This document shows positions 17,123 through 25,093 of a stretch of DNA of 47,788 nt, one piece after another. A program made the position numbers and the translations under genes. Source of the stretch: Anaerobiospirillum sp. NML120449 (GTDB lineage: Bacteria > Pseudomonadota > Gammaproteobacteria > Enterobacterales > Succinivibrionaceae). The DNA lies in the NCBI RefSeq assembly GCF_023051105.1, contig NZ_JALKIL010000037.1, positions 1 through 47,788 of the forward strand. Reading direction: 5' to 3'. Below the pieces are notes generated by a model. It searched no databases and was not told where the DNA came from. It saw nothing but the letters and a program-made list of their open reading frames with translations. The number at the start of each line of letters is the position of its first letter. Within the stretch, counting starts at the first letter, position 1.

Positions 17123-17471
17123 GCCCTGCAGGGCAAAAGATGCCCGCGCAACAGGCCCCGCCGCAGCCGTACCCGGCTTAGCGGTCTGCTACAGAGCAGC
17201 CCAGTGCACAGCCAGACCTGGCGTGCCGGTCTGCTACAGAGCAGGCCCGCAGTGCAGCCAGTACCATGGTCCTGTCGGCAGGCCCCTCCCTGAGATTTTC
17301 TTTATAACCTGTTATTTCTCCGGCAGCTGAGTGCAGCTGTCCGGCGGTTTCGTGCACCGCTTTCACAGCGCGGCTCGGCTGCCAGAGTCTGCAAGGTTCT
17401 GGCAGAGTCTGGAAAGGACTGCTTTCGGACATGGCGGAGAGATATTGAGACTACCTGCGGTTCAGAAATTT
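17123..17471. other. Gene-free stretch between thiF and thiS
   Basis: No gene of useful length. A direct repeat (gcggtctgctacagagcag / ccggtctgctacagagcag) occurs at about 17181 and 17226. No terminator with a T-run was seen, so read-through from thiF to thiS is possible. Confidence 0.5.
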
Positions 17472-17675
17472 ATGATTACCATTGAAGTTAATGGCCGTGC
17501 CACCACCATCGCACCGGACACCACCCTGAGCGCTCTGCTTGAGGAACTCAAGTTCTCCCTTGATGGCACTGCAGTGGCAGTAGATGAGTCCATTGTGCCT
17601 AAGAGCACTTTTGGTACTTTCGTTTTACAGAACAATATGAAAGTTGAAGTTTTCAGTCTGGTAGCAGGAGGTTAA
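17472..17675 (+). CDS. thiS: Sulfur carrier protein ThiS
   Basis: A 67-residue ubiquitin-like protein starting MITIEVNGRATTIAP and ending VFSLVAGG. The terminal Gly-Gly is the site that ThiF adenylates and that carries the thiocarboxylate sulfur into the thiazole ring made by ThiG. Length and the beta-grasp pattern (IEVNGR, LSALLEEL, AVAVDESIVPKS) are typical. No strong ribosome binding site precedes the ATG. The stop codon lies inside the ribosome binding region of thiG, so the two genes are translationally linked. Confidence 0.95.
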   Translation: MITIEVNGRATTIAPDTTLSALLEELKFSLDGTAVAVDESIVPKSTFGTFVLQNNMKVEVFSLVAGG

Positions 17676-17680
17676 TAAAC

Positions 17681-18460
17681 ATGGATAAACTGGTTCTGGC
17701 AGGTCAGGAGTTTGATTCCCGACTGATTGTTGGTACAGGCAAATATGCCAGTGGTCAGGCCCTTGCTGATTCAATTAAGGCTTCCGGCTCCCAGATTGCC
17801 ACCATGGCTGTAAAGCGTGTTGATATGGAGCACGCCACTGATGACATCATCAAACCACTGCGTGAGCTGGGTGTTACCCTCATGCCTAACACCTCAGGTG
17901 CCCGTACTGCCAAAGAGGCCGTCTATGCCGCCCACCTGGCCCGCGAGGCCCTGGGCACTGACTGGATCAAGGTAGAGGTCCACCCTGATCAGAAGTATCT
18001 GCTTCCAGATACCATTGAGACTTATGAGGCCTGTAAGCAGCTCGTAGCTGACGGCTTTAAGGTCTTTGCCTACTGTCAGGCCGATCTGTGCCTGTGCAAG
18101 GGTCTTGAGGAGCTCGGTGTTGCTGCTGTTATGCCACTGGGCAGCCCTATTGGATCTGCCAAAGGCCTGCAGACTGAGCCTTTCTTAAAGCTGATCTTAA
18201 AGGAGTGCCGCTGCCCTGTGATTGTTGATGCCGGTATTGGCGCACCTTCAGAGGCTGCCCGCTCTCTTGAAATGGGTGCAGCTGCTGTAATGGTCAATAC
18301 TGCCATTGCTGCCTCCGGTGATCCTGTTGTCATGTCCCGCGCATTCCGTGCTGCCTGTGAGGCTGGCCGTCTTGGTTATGAGGCCGGTCTGGCATCTCAG
18401 TTTGAAACTGCCCGCGCCACCTCTCCAATGGAGCAGTTCTTAAACTCCCTGAAGGACTGA
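17681..18460 (+). CDS. thiG: Thiazole synthase ThiG
   Basis: A 259-residue TIM-barrel enzyme that makes the thiazole phosphate from 1-deoxy-xylulose 5-phosphate, dehydroglycine and ThiS-thiocarboxylate. Family blocks are GTGKYAS, the active-site Lys strand WIKVEVHPD, VMPLGSPIGS, VDAGIGAPSEA and VMVNTAIAASGDP. The ATG follows AGGAGG by 8 bases, and that site overlaps the end of thiS, 5 bases upstream. Length is normal. Dehydroglycine would come from ThiH, encoded 470 bases downstream. Confidence 0.97.
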   Translation: MDKLVLAGQEFDSRLIVGTGKYASGQALADSIKASGSQIATMAVKRVDMEHATDDIIKPLRELGVTLMPNTSGARTAKEAVYAAHLAREALGTDWIKVEVHPDQKYLLPDTIETYEACKQLVADGFKVFAYCQADLCLCKGLEELGVAAVMPLGSPIGSAKGLQTEPFLKLILKECRCPVIVDAGIGAPSEAARSLEMGAAAVMVNTAIAASGDPVVMSRAFRAACEAGRLGYEAGLASQFETARATSPMEQFLNSLKD

Positions 18461-18930
18461 TAAGCACGGTCAGTAAAGCACAGCCCGGACGCCTGAGGGT
18501 CTGGCGTCATCAAGGTCGCCCGTACGCTGCAGCAGCCCTGACCTTGCAGTTATCATGACGCTGCAGCAGCACTGAGGCTGCAGTCGTACCCGACGCAACC
18601 CTGGTACTGTGTGCAGCAGTGGCACACCGTCAGACAGCTTAAAGGGCAGCCTCCAGTCACAGGCAGAGCTGCTCCTGCCGGTAAGACAATAACCATACCT
18701 GCTAAAGCCCTGCCACGCAGGCAGGACCTGCCGTCCTGCAGGCTGCGCTGCAGAGCGCGCCCGGCGCTGAGCCTGGCGCATTGCCGGGCGCTGACCCCGT
18801 CGCATTGCCGGGCGATGTTCTCGTCGCAGTGCCCAAGGTGCCGGGTGGTGTTGCTGTCTGTCCGGAAAATTTTTTCAAGCCCCCGTAAAGGGGCAGGCCT
18901 GCCATGGAAGGCGGGTATAGAGGCTAGAAA
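18461..18930. other. Gene-free stretch between thiG and thiH
   Basis: No gene seen. At about 18757-18831 an imperfect 24-bp unit (gccgggcgctgaccccgtcgcatt-like, ending cgcattgccggg) is repeated three times. No clear terminator is visible. Confidence 0.5.
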
Positions 18931-20061
18931 ATGAGTTTTTATGATGAAATCAGCAAGCTTGATGTAGACAGGTTTGCCCAGCTGGTTGAGAGCCGTACCG
19001 ATGCTGATGTTGAGCGCGCTCTGGCCAAAGGTTCAGCTCTTAATATCGAGGACTTTGCCGCCCTCATTTCAGAAAGTGCCCGCAAGCACTATCTCAAGGA
19101 CATGGTCATGGCTTCCATGCAGCTGACCCGCAAGAGATTCGGCCGCACTCTGAACATGTACATCCCTCTTTATCTGACCAATCTGTGCTCCAACAAGTGC
19201 GCCTACTGCGGATTCTCATCAGATAACAAGTTTGCCCGTACCGTGCTGACCCTTGAGGAAATTGAGGCTGAGTGCAAGGCCATCAGAGATCTTGGTTTCC
19301 AGAACATTCTGCTGGTAACAGGTGAAAACTCACGCCGTGGCGGTATGGATTATTTCCGTCAGGTGCTGCCTGTAGTCAAGCCATATGCAGCCTATCTGCA
19401 GATGGAAGTTCAGCCTTTGAACACTGAGGACTATGCCGAGCTGCGTGAGCTGGGTCTGGACAGCGTTTCTGTCTATCAGGAAACCTATCACCAGCCTACC
19501 TACAAGGCCGTACACCTGGCCGGCAAGAAGATGGACATGCGCTACCGTATGGAAACACCGGAGCGTCTTGGTGAGGCCGGTATCGACAAGGTGGGCATGG
19601 GTGCCCTGCTGGGCCTGTATGACTGGCGTGTCGACTGCTGCGCTCTGGCCATGCACATCATGTACATGCGTGAGCACTACTGGAAGACCCGTCTGAGCGT
19701 TTCCTTCCCACGTCTGCGTCCTGCAGCCGGCGGCTATGAGCCACACATGCCTGTAAGCGACTCTCAGCTGGTACAGCTTATTGCCGCATGGCGTATCTTT
19801 GATAATGAGCTGGATCTGACCATCTCCACCCGTGAGAGTAAGGAATTCCGTGACATGATCACTCCTTACGGCATTACTGCCATTTCAGCTCAGAGCTCCA
19901 CTGAGCCAGGCGGCTATGCCAACAAGGGTCAGCACCTTGAGCAGTGGACAGTCAACGACGACCGCACCGTTGAGCAGGTTGTACGCGCCATGGAAATCAA
20001 CGGCCTCAAGCCTGTCTTCCACGACGCCTCCACCACCTACATTGCCCGCAATCCGGCCTGA
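18931..20061 (+). CDS. thiH: 2-iminoacetate (dehydroglycine) synthase ThiH
   Basis: A 376-residue radical-SAM tyrosine lyase that cleaves tyrosine to p-cresol and dehydroglycine for ThiG. The cluster motif is C86-SNK-C90-AY-C93. Other blocks are LLVTGE, YLQMEVQPL, VSVYQETYH, GMGALLGLYDWRVD, SVSFPRLRP and ISTRES. It is E. coli-like rather than the oxygen-dependent ThiO route, which fits an anaerobic or facultative host. The start follows AGG-rich sequence (gaggctagaaaatg). A bidirectional terminator lies at 20167-20200. Probably the last gene of the thi cluster. Confidence 0.97.
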   Translation: MSFYDEISKLDVDRFAQLVESRTDADVERALAKGSALNIEDFAALISESARKHYLKDMVMASMQLTRKRFGRTLNMYIPLYLTNLCSNKCAYCGFSSDNKFARTVLTLEEIEAECKAIRDLGFQNILLVTGENSRRGGMDYFRQVLPVVKPYAAYLQMEVQPLNTEDYAELRELGLDSVSVYQETYHQPTYKAVHLAGKKMDMRYRMETPERLGEAGIDKVGMGALLGLYDWRVDCCALAMHIMYMREHYWKTRLSVSFPRLRPAAGGYEPHMPVSDSQLVQLIAAWRIFDNELDLTISTRESKEFRDMITPYGITAISAQSSTEPGGYANKGQHLEQWTVNDDRTVEQVVRAMEINGLKPVFHDASTTYIARNPA

Positions 20062-20166
20062 TGCCACCATGCCCCGGAAAGCCACCTGCAAGTTGCCGGG
20101 CCGGGGCGGGCATCATGCCGTCCATCAGGCCTGTGCCAGGCGGGCCAGCCTAAAGTGCGTAAAATC

Positions 20167-20200
20167 AAAAGGACAGATCCTTTCCTGGATCCGTCCTTTT
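20167..20200. terminator. Bidirectional terminator between thiH and an Rpn module
   Basis: Stem 20167-20180 with 20187-20200 has one mismatch, with AAAA/TTTT ends, and serves convergent genes. A closely related hairpin is at 20931-20964 behind the next Rpn module, so the terminator was duplicated with the module. Confidence 0.8.
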
Positions 20201-20436
20201 AACTTTATGGCTCATACATTTGCTGATATCAGATCGAAAGCAGGATATAGATGAGCCCTGACAGTCTCTGATAATTCGCACCCATACCTGCAGCCGGCCC
20301 ACAGTATGGCAACTCTGCTGCATGACAGTCAGCCACACAGGCTGCAGCCACAGGCGATAAGCAGTGCAGTGCAGTGCAGTGCAGTATAGTGATGGCTGGG
20401 CTTCAGTACCTGGAGGGCGTTTCCCTTGAGACTGGA

Positions 20437-20793
20437 TCACTTGCCATCAGCGGAAATGCAGCCACCGTTGGAGCTGGACTGCATATGTTCCTTTGAGCTC
20501 ATCATGTCAATAATCCGCTGCAGGGTCTGCGTGTCGCTCATGTTTTCGCTGCGGCATGTTTCAATCAACTTCATTACCTGAGCGCAGTCCTCGGCACGTA
20601 CCTCGTTACGTACTTCATCACATACCTCGTCACGTACCTCGTTACGTAATTCATCACGTACTTCGGCACGTAATTCATCGCGTACCTGGTCACGGATTAT
20701 GATAGCTGCCTCATTATAACCACGGTCATACTGCTGCTTAGACCATTGAATCTGAGCTTCCATGGAAGCATCACGAAGCGACTGAACTGTCAT
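20437..20793 (-). CDS. Stand-alone Rpn C-terminal module, copy A (118 aa)
   Basis: Starts MTVQSLRDASMEAQIQW and ends SADGK. The sequence equals the C-terminal part of the full Rpn protein at 21805-23235 from its residue 346 on, and lacks the nuclease domain. Residues about 35-70 carry RDEL/RAEV/RNEV-type charged repeats, a likely coiled coil; the last ~45 residues (VMKLIETCRSENMSDTQTLQ...) are a conserved tail. I start at the ATG at 20793: GAGG lies 8 bases upstream and the same site precedes this Met in every copy. A longer open frame upstream (to 20901) reads into spacer sequence and has no family similarity. The likely role, by analogy with E. coli RpnA's internal product, is a nuclease inhibitor; this is unproven. 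Confidence 0.65.
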   Translation of the reverse strand: MTVQSLRDASMEAQIQWSKQQYDRGYNEAAIIIRDQVRDELRAEVRDELRNEVRDEVCDEVRNEVRAEDCAQVMKLIETCRSENMSDTQTLQRIIDMMSSKEHMQSSSNGGCISADGK

Positions 20794-20930
20794 AGGATTA
20801 TCCTCATATACAGGGTATTTATGCATGACCTCAGCAGGCCCCGGCCCCTGCCATGGGCCCAGGCCGGGAGTGGCATCAGATCGGCCACCAGTCCTTTGCA
20901 AAGTGTGTAATACGGCCAGGGATGAAAATC

Positions 20931-20964
20931 AAAAGGACTGATCCATTCAAGGAGCAGTCCTTTT
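20931..20964. terminator. Terminator behind Rpn module copy B
   Basis: Ten-base perfect stem (20931-20940 with 20955-20964), AAAA/TTTT-ended, 220 bases behind the stop of the module at 21186-21458. It resembles the terminator at 20167-20200. Confidence 0.8.
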
Positions 20965-21185
20965 AACTGTATGGCTCAAAAATTTGCTGATATCAGACCG
21001 AAAGCAGGATATAGATTAGCCCTGACAGTCTCTGATAATTCGCACACATACCTGCAGCCGGCCCACAGTATGGCAACTCTGCTGCATGACAGAAAGCCAC
21101 ACAGGCTGCAGCCACAGGCGATAAGCAATACAGCGCAGTGATGGCTGGGCTTCAGTACCTGGAGGGCGTTTCCCTTGAGACAGGA

Positions 21186-21458
21186 TCACTTACCATCAGC
21201 GGAACTGCAGCCACTGTCGGAGCTGGACTGCATATGTATCTTTGAGCTAATCATGTCAATAATCCGCTGCAGCGTCTGCGTGTCGCTCATGTTTTCGCTG
21301 CGGCATGTTTCAATCAACTTCATTACCTCATCGCGGTCTTCGGCACGTACCTGGTCACGGATTATGATAGCTGCCTCATTATAACCACGGTCATACTGCT
21401 GCTTAGACCATTGAATCTGAGCTTCCATGGAAGCATCACGAAGTGACTGAACTGTCAT
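21186..21458 (-). CDS. Stand-alone Rpn C-terminal module, copy B (90 aa)
   Basis: The shortest copy of the module: the same MTVQSLRDASMEAQIQW start and SADGK end, but the charged repeat tract is reduced to about RDQVRAEDRDEV. The tail VMKLIETCRSENMSDTQTLQ is intact. The ATG at 21458 has the same upstream GAGG as the other copies. No terminator separates it from the full-length Rpn gene (end of the tail region at 21628), so it could be cotranscribed with that gene. Function as for copy A; inference only. Confidence 0.65.
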   Translation of the reverse strand: MTVQSLRDASMEAQIQWSKQQYDRGYNEAAIIIRDQVRAEDRDEVMKLIETCRSENMSDTQTLQRIIDMISSKIHMQSSSDSGCSSADGK

Positions 21459-21627
21459 AGGATTATCCTCATATACAGGGTATTCATGCATGACCCCAGC
21501 CGGCCCACAGTATGGCAACTCTGCTGCATGACAGCAAGCCACACAGGCTGCAGCCACAGGCTATAAGCAATACAGTGCAGTGATGGCTGGGCATCAGTAC
21601 GCTGAGGGCGCTGCCCTTTAGACATGA

Positions 21628-21804
21628 TCACTTGCCATCAGCGGAAATGCAGCCACCGTTGGAGCTGGACTGCATATGTCCCTTTGCGATCATCATGTCA
21701 ATAATCCGCTGCAGGGTCTGCGTGTCGCTCATGTTTTCGCTGCGGCATGTTTCAATCAACTTCATTACCTGATCGCGGCCCTTGGCACGTACCACGTTAC
21801 GTAC
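21628..21804 (-). pseudogene. Orphaned C-terminal tail of the full-length Rpn gene
   Basis: Behind the premature TAA (21805-21807) the reading frame stays open for 58 codons and encodes the conserved tail (VMKLIETCRSENMSDTQTLQ, ... SADGK) up to a TGA at 21628-21630. Both stand-alone modules still carry this tail. A GAA codon of the repeat tract has become TAA by one base change. Confidence 0.85.
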
Positions 21805-22200
21805 TTAATCACGTACCACGTTACGTATTTCCTCAAGTATCTCGTTACGTACTTCATCACGTACCTCGTTACGTACTTCATCACGTACCTCGTTACGTAC
21901 TTCATCACGTACCTCGTTACGTACTTCATCACGTACCTCGTTACGTACCTCATCACGTACCTCGTTACGTACTTCATCACGTACCTCGTTACGTACTTCA
22001 TCACGTACTTCGGCACGTAATTCATCACGTACTTCGGCACGTAATTCATCACGTACTTCGGCACGTACTTCGGCACGTAATTCATCGCGTACCTGGTCAC
22101 GGACTATGATAGCTGCCTCATTATAACCACGGTCATACTGCTGCTTAGACCATTGAATCTGAGCTTCCATGGAAGCATCACGAAGTGACTGAACTGTCAT
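21805..22200 (-). CDS. Possible internal translation product of the Rpn gene
   Basis: Codon 346 of the Rpn gene is an ATG (22198-22200) preceded at 8 bases by GAGG within TATGAGGATAATCCT. The same ribosome-binding-site/Met pair starts both stand-alone modules. An internal start would give a 131-residue repeat-rich protein. This mirrors the internally initiated short product described for E. coli rpnA. Because of the nonsense codon it would lack the conserved tail. Confidence 0.5.
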   Translation of the reverse strand: MTVQSLRDASMEAQIQWSKQQYDRGYNEAAIIVRDQVRDELRAEVRAEVRDELRAEVRDELRAEVRDEVRNEVRDEVRNEVRDEVRNEVRDEVRNEVRDEVRNEVRDEVRNEVRDEVRNEILEEIRNVVRD

Positions 22201-23235
22201 AGGATTATCCTCATATACTGGGAATTTTATGTAAGAAGCTGCTACACCTAAAGCATAGTTGATAAAGAGAGTAAAATCACGTTTTGTATGCTCAGGAAGA
22301 TACCCAATTAAATTAACGGCTTTATTAAGCACTTCTACAGCTTTCTCTAATGTTAGAGGTTTGTACAGGGCAAAAATCACAGCCGCCAGATTGCTGTCCA
22401 TGGCCAGCAGCTCATCAAGCTCATAGTGCTGCGGAGAGATGAATACGAATGGCTGGGACATGAAAATCAACATGCGCTTTTTCGGCGCCAGTTCAGACTG
22501 AAACTTCAAACTGTACAGACCGTCCCATTCACTGTTTCCAGTAAATATCAGGACAGAAGATACAATAGGATGACGGCCATCCTTGAGTGACTCTGTGATA
22601 ATCTGATTGTTGAATTTGATTGAATCGATGTATTGTCTGATGCGCTCAGGCATATTTTTATCAACACTCGACTGAAACTCAACATCGATAATGTCGCGAG
22701 AGTTATGCTCAGAATCGCAACTCCACAGCAAATCACAAAAGAGAGCCTTGTCCTTGCTCAGAAGTTCCTTGTCCAGTTTTCTGAAGTCAACAGGTCTTAA
22801 TGTTCCTGTCTCATCGTAGAGTGCCGGATAGATAAAATTGTTAAAAATAGAGCAGATAACATGTGGGTCGCCAAACATTATCTTGGCATAGCGGTCATGT
22901 GGACTGCCACTGACCGGACCAGACAGCCTGGAGGCCGGTTTTACGCTGTAATCAATTTTAATTTCTATCTTACCCATCAGTCCGTCAGCGGTATAGCCGT
23001 ATTTTATTACTTTGCCGTCATGTACAGCATTCTTGATGCTGACATATTTCTGGACCTGTGAGGCCGATGCAGCTGCATCCTGTCGGCACTCAGCTGCGGC
23101 GTCTGCCGCAGCTGAGGCTTCGGATACAGATGTGTCATGGTGGATGGCCGGGCCGGGCTCTGCCGACATGGTATTTCCAGAAGGGGCTGATGCCTCAGAG
23201 GCGTTATCTTTGCAGATCGTGTCATCAGTTTTCAT
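21805..23235 (-). CDS. Rpn family (PD-(D/E)XK) recombination-promoting nuclease, truncated by a nonsense codon
   Basis: A 476-residue protein. Residues 1-60 are Ala/Ser-rich and probably disordered. Residues about 113-340 are the Rpn nuclease domain: KIMFGDPHVICSIFNNFIYP (118-137) with the usual D, then DIIDVEFQ (181-188) as the core Asp...ExQ active-site strand, and ERIRQYIDSI. From residue 346 the module found alone at 20437 and 21186 begins, then about a dozen RDEV/RNEV/RAEV units. The family comprises DNA endonucleases linked to RecA-independent recombination and phage defence, not true transposases. The ATG follows AGGAG by 6 bases. Translation stops early at 21805 inside the repeat tract, losing a 58-residue conserved tail still present downstream. 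Leaky termination or complementation by the modules is possible. Confidence 0.88.
   Translation of the reverse strand: MKTDDTICKDNASEASAPSGNTMSAEPGPAIHHDTSVSEASAAADAAAECRQDAAASASQVQKYVSIKNAVHDGKVIKYGYTADGLMGKIEIKIDYSVKPASRLSGPVSGSPHDRYAKIMFGDPHVICSIFNNFIYPALYDETGTLRPVDFRKLDKELLSKDKALFCDLLWSCDSEHNSRDIIDVEFQSSVDKNMPERIRQYIDSIKFNNQIITESLKDGRHPIVSSVLIFTGNSEWDGLYSLKFQSELAPKKRMLIFMSQPFVFISPQHYELDELLAMDSNLAAVIFALYKPLTLEKAVEVLNKAVNLIGYLPEHTKRDFTLFINYALGVAASYIKFPVYEDNPMTVQSLRDASMEAQIQWSKQQYDRGYNEAAIIVRDQVRDELRAEVRAEVRDELRAEVRDELRAEVRDEVRNEVRDEVRNEVRDEVRNEVRDEVRNEVRDEVRNEVRDEVRNEVRDEVRNEILEEIRNVVRD
21838..22095 (-). repeat. 24-bp coding repeats (RDEVRNEV / RDELRAEV)
   Basis: About seven 24-bp units (cgttacgtacttcatcacgtac on the plus strand) encode RDEVRNEV, followed by RDELRAEV variants. 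Each unit has two related 12-bp halves rich in ACGTAC. The tract length differs greatly among the three module copies, as expected from slippage. Confidence 0.9.
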
Positions 23236-23847
23236 AGGTGGCTCCTGCTGGCCTGTAACAGTTGCTCAGAGCAGAACTGATCGCTGTGCTGCTCACCTTT
23301 AAGCAATTGAGTTGTGTCCGTTTCTGGACATAACAGACATCTATTGTTTATATGACCGTAAAAAATAAAAAGGCCCGTGTATCAGCCACTTAATAAGCGC
23401 CATATACACGGGCCCTTTTCTATGCATCAGAAAAATGGTCTGAGCATAGTTTACGGTTATGGATATTTTAAATCAGTTTCCGGGGCATATGTCAACAGCA
23501 TCAGCTCATAAATAAGCGCTTTTATGGCACCTGCCGGGCAGAAATTTTCAGATATGGGAAGTAGATCATTTTCGTGGTGACTGCAGCGAGGTGATCCTGT
23601 GCTGTCTGAGCATGAGGATTTGCTGTCAACAGACTTATGAGATAATTATGGGTGCAGCAGCTGCTGCCGCTGCCGCAACTGCGGCCGCTGCATGGTATGG
23701 CAGATCCAGTCCCTGGCACAGGTCCTGGATGGGCTCTTGTGGGGGCTGCTGTGCCTGGGAGGCCATGCAGAGCCGTCGGCATGGCCTGGCACAGAGCGCA
23801 GTCTGGGGACGGGACGGCGGCGCTGTGGTGCGCTTTTGGAGGATATT
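23236..23847. other. Gene-free stretch upstream of the Rpn gene
   Basis: Contains a strong hairpin at 23372-23414 and a GCNGCN-rich tract (about 23646-23695). No gene supported. The promoter of the Rpn gene should lie in 23236-23370; AT-rich sequence is present at 23330-23370. Confidence 0.5.
23372..23414. terminator. Bidirectional intrinsic terminator upstream of Rpn
   Basis: An 11-bp perfect stem (23372-23382 with 23404-23414) with a 21-base loop; TTTT follows on the plus strand and TTTTATTTTTT on the minus strand. No gene obviously needs it, since the flanking genes diverge. It would shield the Rpn locus from outside transcription. Confidence 0.75.
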
Positions 23848-24753
23848 ATGGATAAGGTTAAGCTCAAGGAACTTAAGTGCAGCAATGCTCTGGCTGCGCT
23901 GGCCCGCAAGGCGATTTTCTGTGACTTTGTTAATCCTGAGGAGGTCGCTAAGAAGGGGGAGCCTGCATTTGCCCGTCCGGCTCATGCCCAGTACTCTGAG
24001 GGCGCCATGCTCTCTGCACTGTCTCATCTGGGCGGTCAGCCTCACCTGCCTGAGGGCTTTGTCTGGCCCGAGGCTGAGTATGGCTACAAGGAAAAGGGCA
24101 TGCGTCCACTGGTCTTTATGGCCCAGTATGACCTGAGGGAGCTCAGCCGCTATGACCTTGAAGGGCTGCTGCCTGATCACGGACTGATGGTCATTTTCGG
24201 CTGCGGAGAAGCCTTTGGCTTTGATGGAGAGCACAGCCGTATTTATGTTTTTGACGATGTGTACAGCCTGAAAGTAACACAGCGCCCTGCAGATCCTCCT
24301 TGTGAAAAGGTTCTTGAGACTGACAGAATGGAGATTCCTCTGCACCGCATTGTGGTCCGTGCCGGCTGGCAGGTCCCTCATGAGTGGTCCTCCATGTTCG
24401 ATACTGAAGAAGGTGATGACTGCGATGCAGACTGGGGCATGAGCAGAGAGCAGCTTGAGCAGATCAATGACAGTTATGAGGAGCTCTTTGCTGAGCTTGC
24501 TGGGACTGACGGCTATGAAGAGCTTGAGGATGATACCACTCAGTTTCTGGGCTGGGGAGAGTTTATCCAGGGAGACTATACTGCAAACAGGCAGTGCCGC
24601 CTGCTTTATACCCAGAGTTCATTTTGTGATGAAAACCTTAAAAAATGGCAGCTTTGCATAGGTGATGCCGGCGCAATCTATTATTTTATCGATGAGGATG
24701 ACCTTAAAGCCGGTCGCTTTGATCAGGTGCGCAGTTATATGGACTGCTACTGA
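23848..24753 (+). CDS. DUF1963 (YwqG-like) protein
   Basis: A 301-residue cytosolic protein. Family features are the early Gly-Gly block (SHLGGQPHLPEGFVWP, residues about 53-70), then RPLVFMAQYDLREL, a Gly-rich LMVIFGCGEAFGF strand region, and the late LGWGEFIQGDY. DUF1963 proteins are widespread and have no firmly known function. The start at 23848 is supported by GGAGGA 5-10 bases upstream; a longer in-frame reading to 23692 passes through low-complexity spacer. It stands alone between a hairpin upstream and a bidirectional terminator at 24920-24950. Confidence 0.85.
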   Translation: MDKVKLKELKCSNALAALARKAIFCDFVNPEEVAKKGEPAFARPAHAQYSEGAMLSALSHLGGQPHLPEGFVWPEAEYGYKEKGMRPLVFMAQYDLRELSRYDLEGLLPDHGLMVIFGCGEAFGFDGEHSRIYVFDDVYSLKVTQRPADPPCEKVLETDRMEIPLHRIVVRAGWQVPHEWSSMFDTEEGDDCDADWGMSREQLEQINDSYEELFAELAGTDGYEELEDDTTQFLGWGEFIQGDYTANRQCRLLYTQSSFCDENLKKWQLCIGDAGAIYYFIDEDDLKAGRFDQVRSYMDCY

Positions 24754-25093
24754 CTGCAGCCCGGCCGACCGGGCTCAGGCTGCCCGGGCTCAGGACGACC
24801 GGACCAGGGTGGTCATGCCAGGAGCTGACGCACGGCCCGGCGGCGGCCTGCAGCCAGGAGAGCCAGACTCATGGTGGCAGCTGTGGCACGCTCTGTACGG
24901 TCGACGCTGCGGACAAAAGAGGGAGATCCCGCGCATGCGGAGATCTCCCTTGCTCTTTATGGGGCAGCGATCATGGGGCCGTCCCTGACCTTAATCAGGC
25001 AAGACTGCGGGCTGAGCCGTGTCTGCAGGTGCGGCGGGCTGCCTTTTGGCTGTGCGTGCGCCCGCATCCGGCTGGGCCGGTTGCGGGGCTGCT
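24754..25093. other. Intergenic region of two convergent genes
   Basis: Holds the terminator at 24920-24950. The remainder is GC-rich and no gene is seen. Confidence 0.5.
24920..24950. terminator. Bidirectional terminator
   Basis: AGGGAGATC (24920-24928) pairs with GATCTCCCT (24942-24950), extended by CCGC/GCGG. Short T-rich runs follow on both strands. It lies between the convergent DUF1963 and GH13 genes. Confidence 0.7.

Larger units (their letters stand above)
20167..21630 (-). repeat. Tandem repeat of an Rpn C-terminal module plus terminator region
   Basis: The stretch 20163-20900 is repeated at 20927-21560, and its middle again at 21494-21630. The anchor gcggaa..gcagccac recurs at 20451, 21199 and 21641. 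Each unit contains the C-terminal coding module and non-coding sequence (including gcagccggcccacagtatgg); the first two also have an intrinsic terminator. Copy length varies mainly in the RDEV-encoding tract. Confidence 0.85.

Noticed and set aside
20437..23235. Annotation of the Rpn gene as an active IS transposase.
   Set aside because: Database names for this family include 'transposase', but no terminal inverted repeats or target duplications are seen, and the family is a PD-(D/E)XK nuclease.
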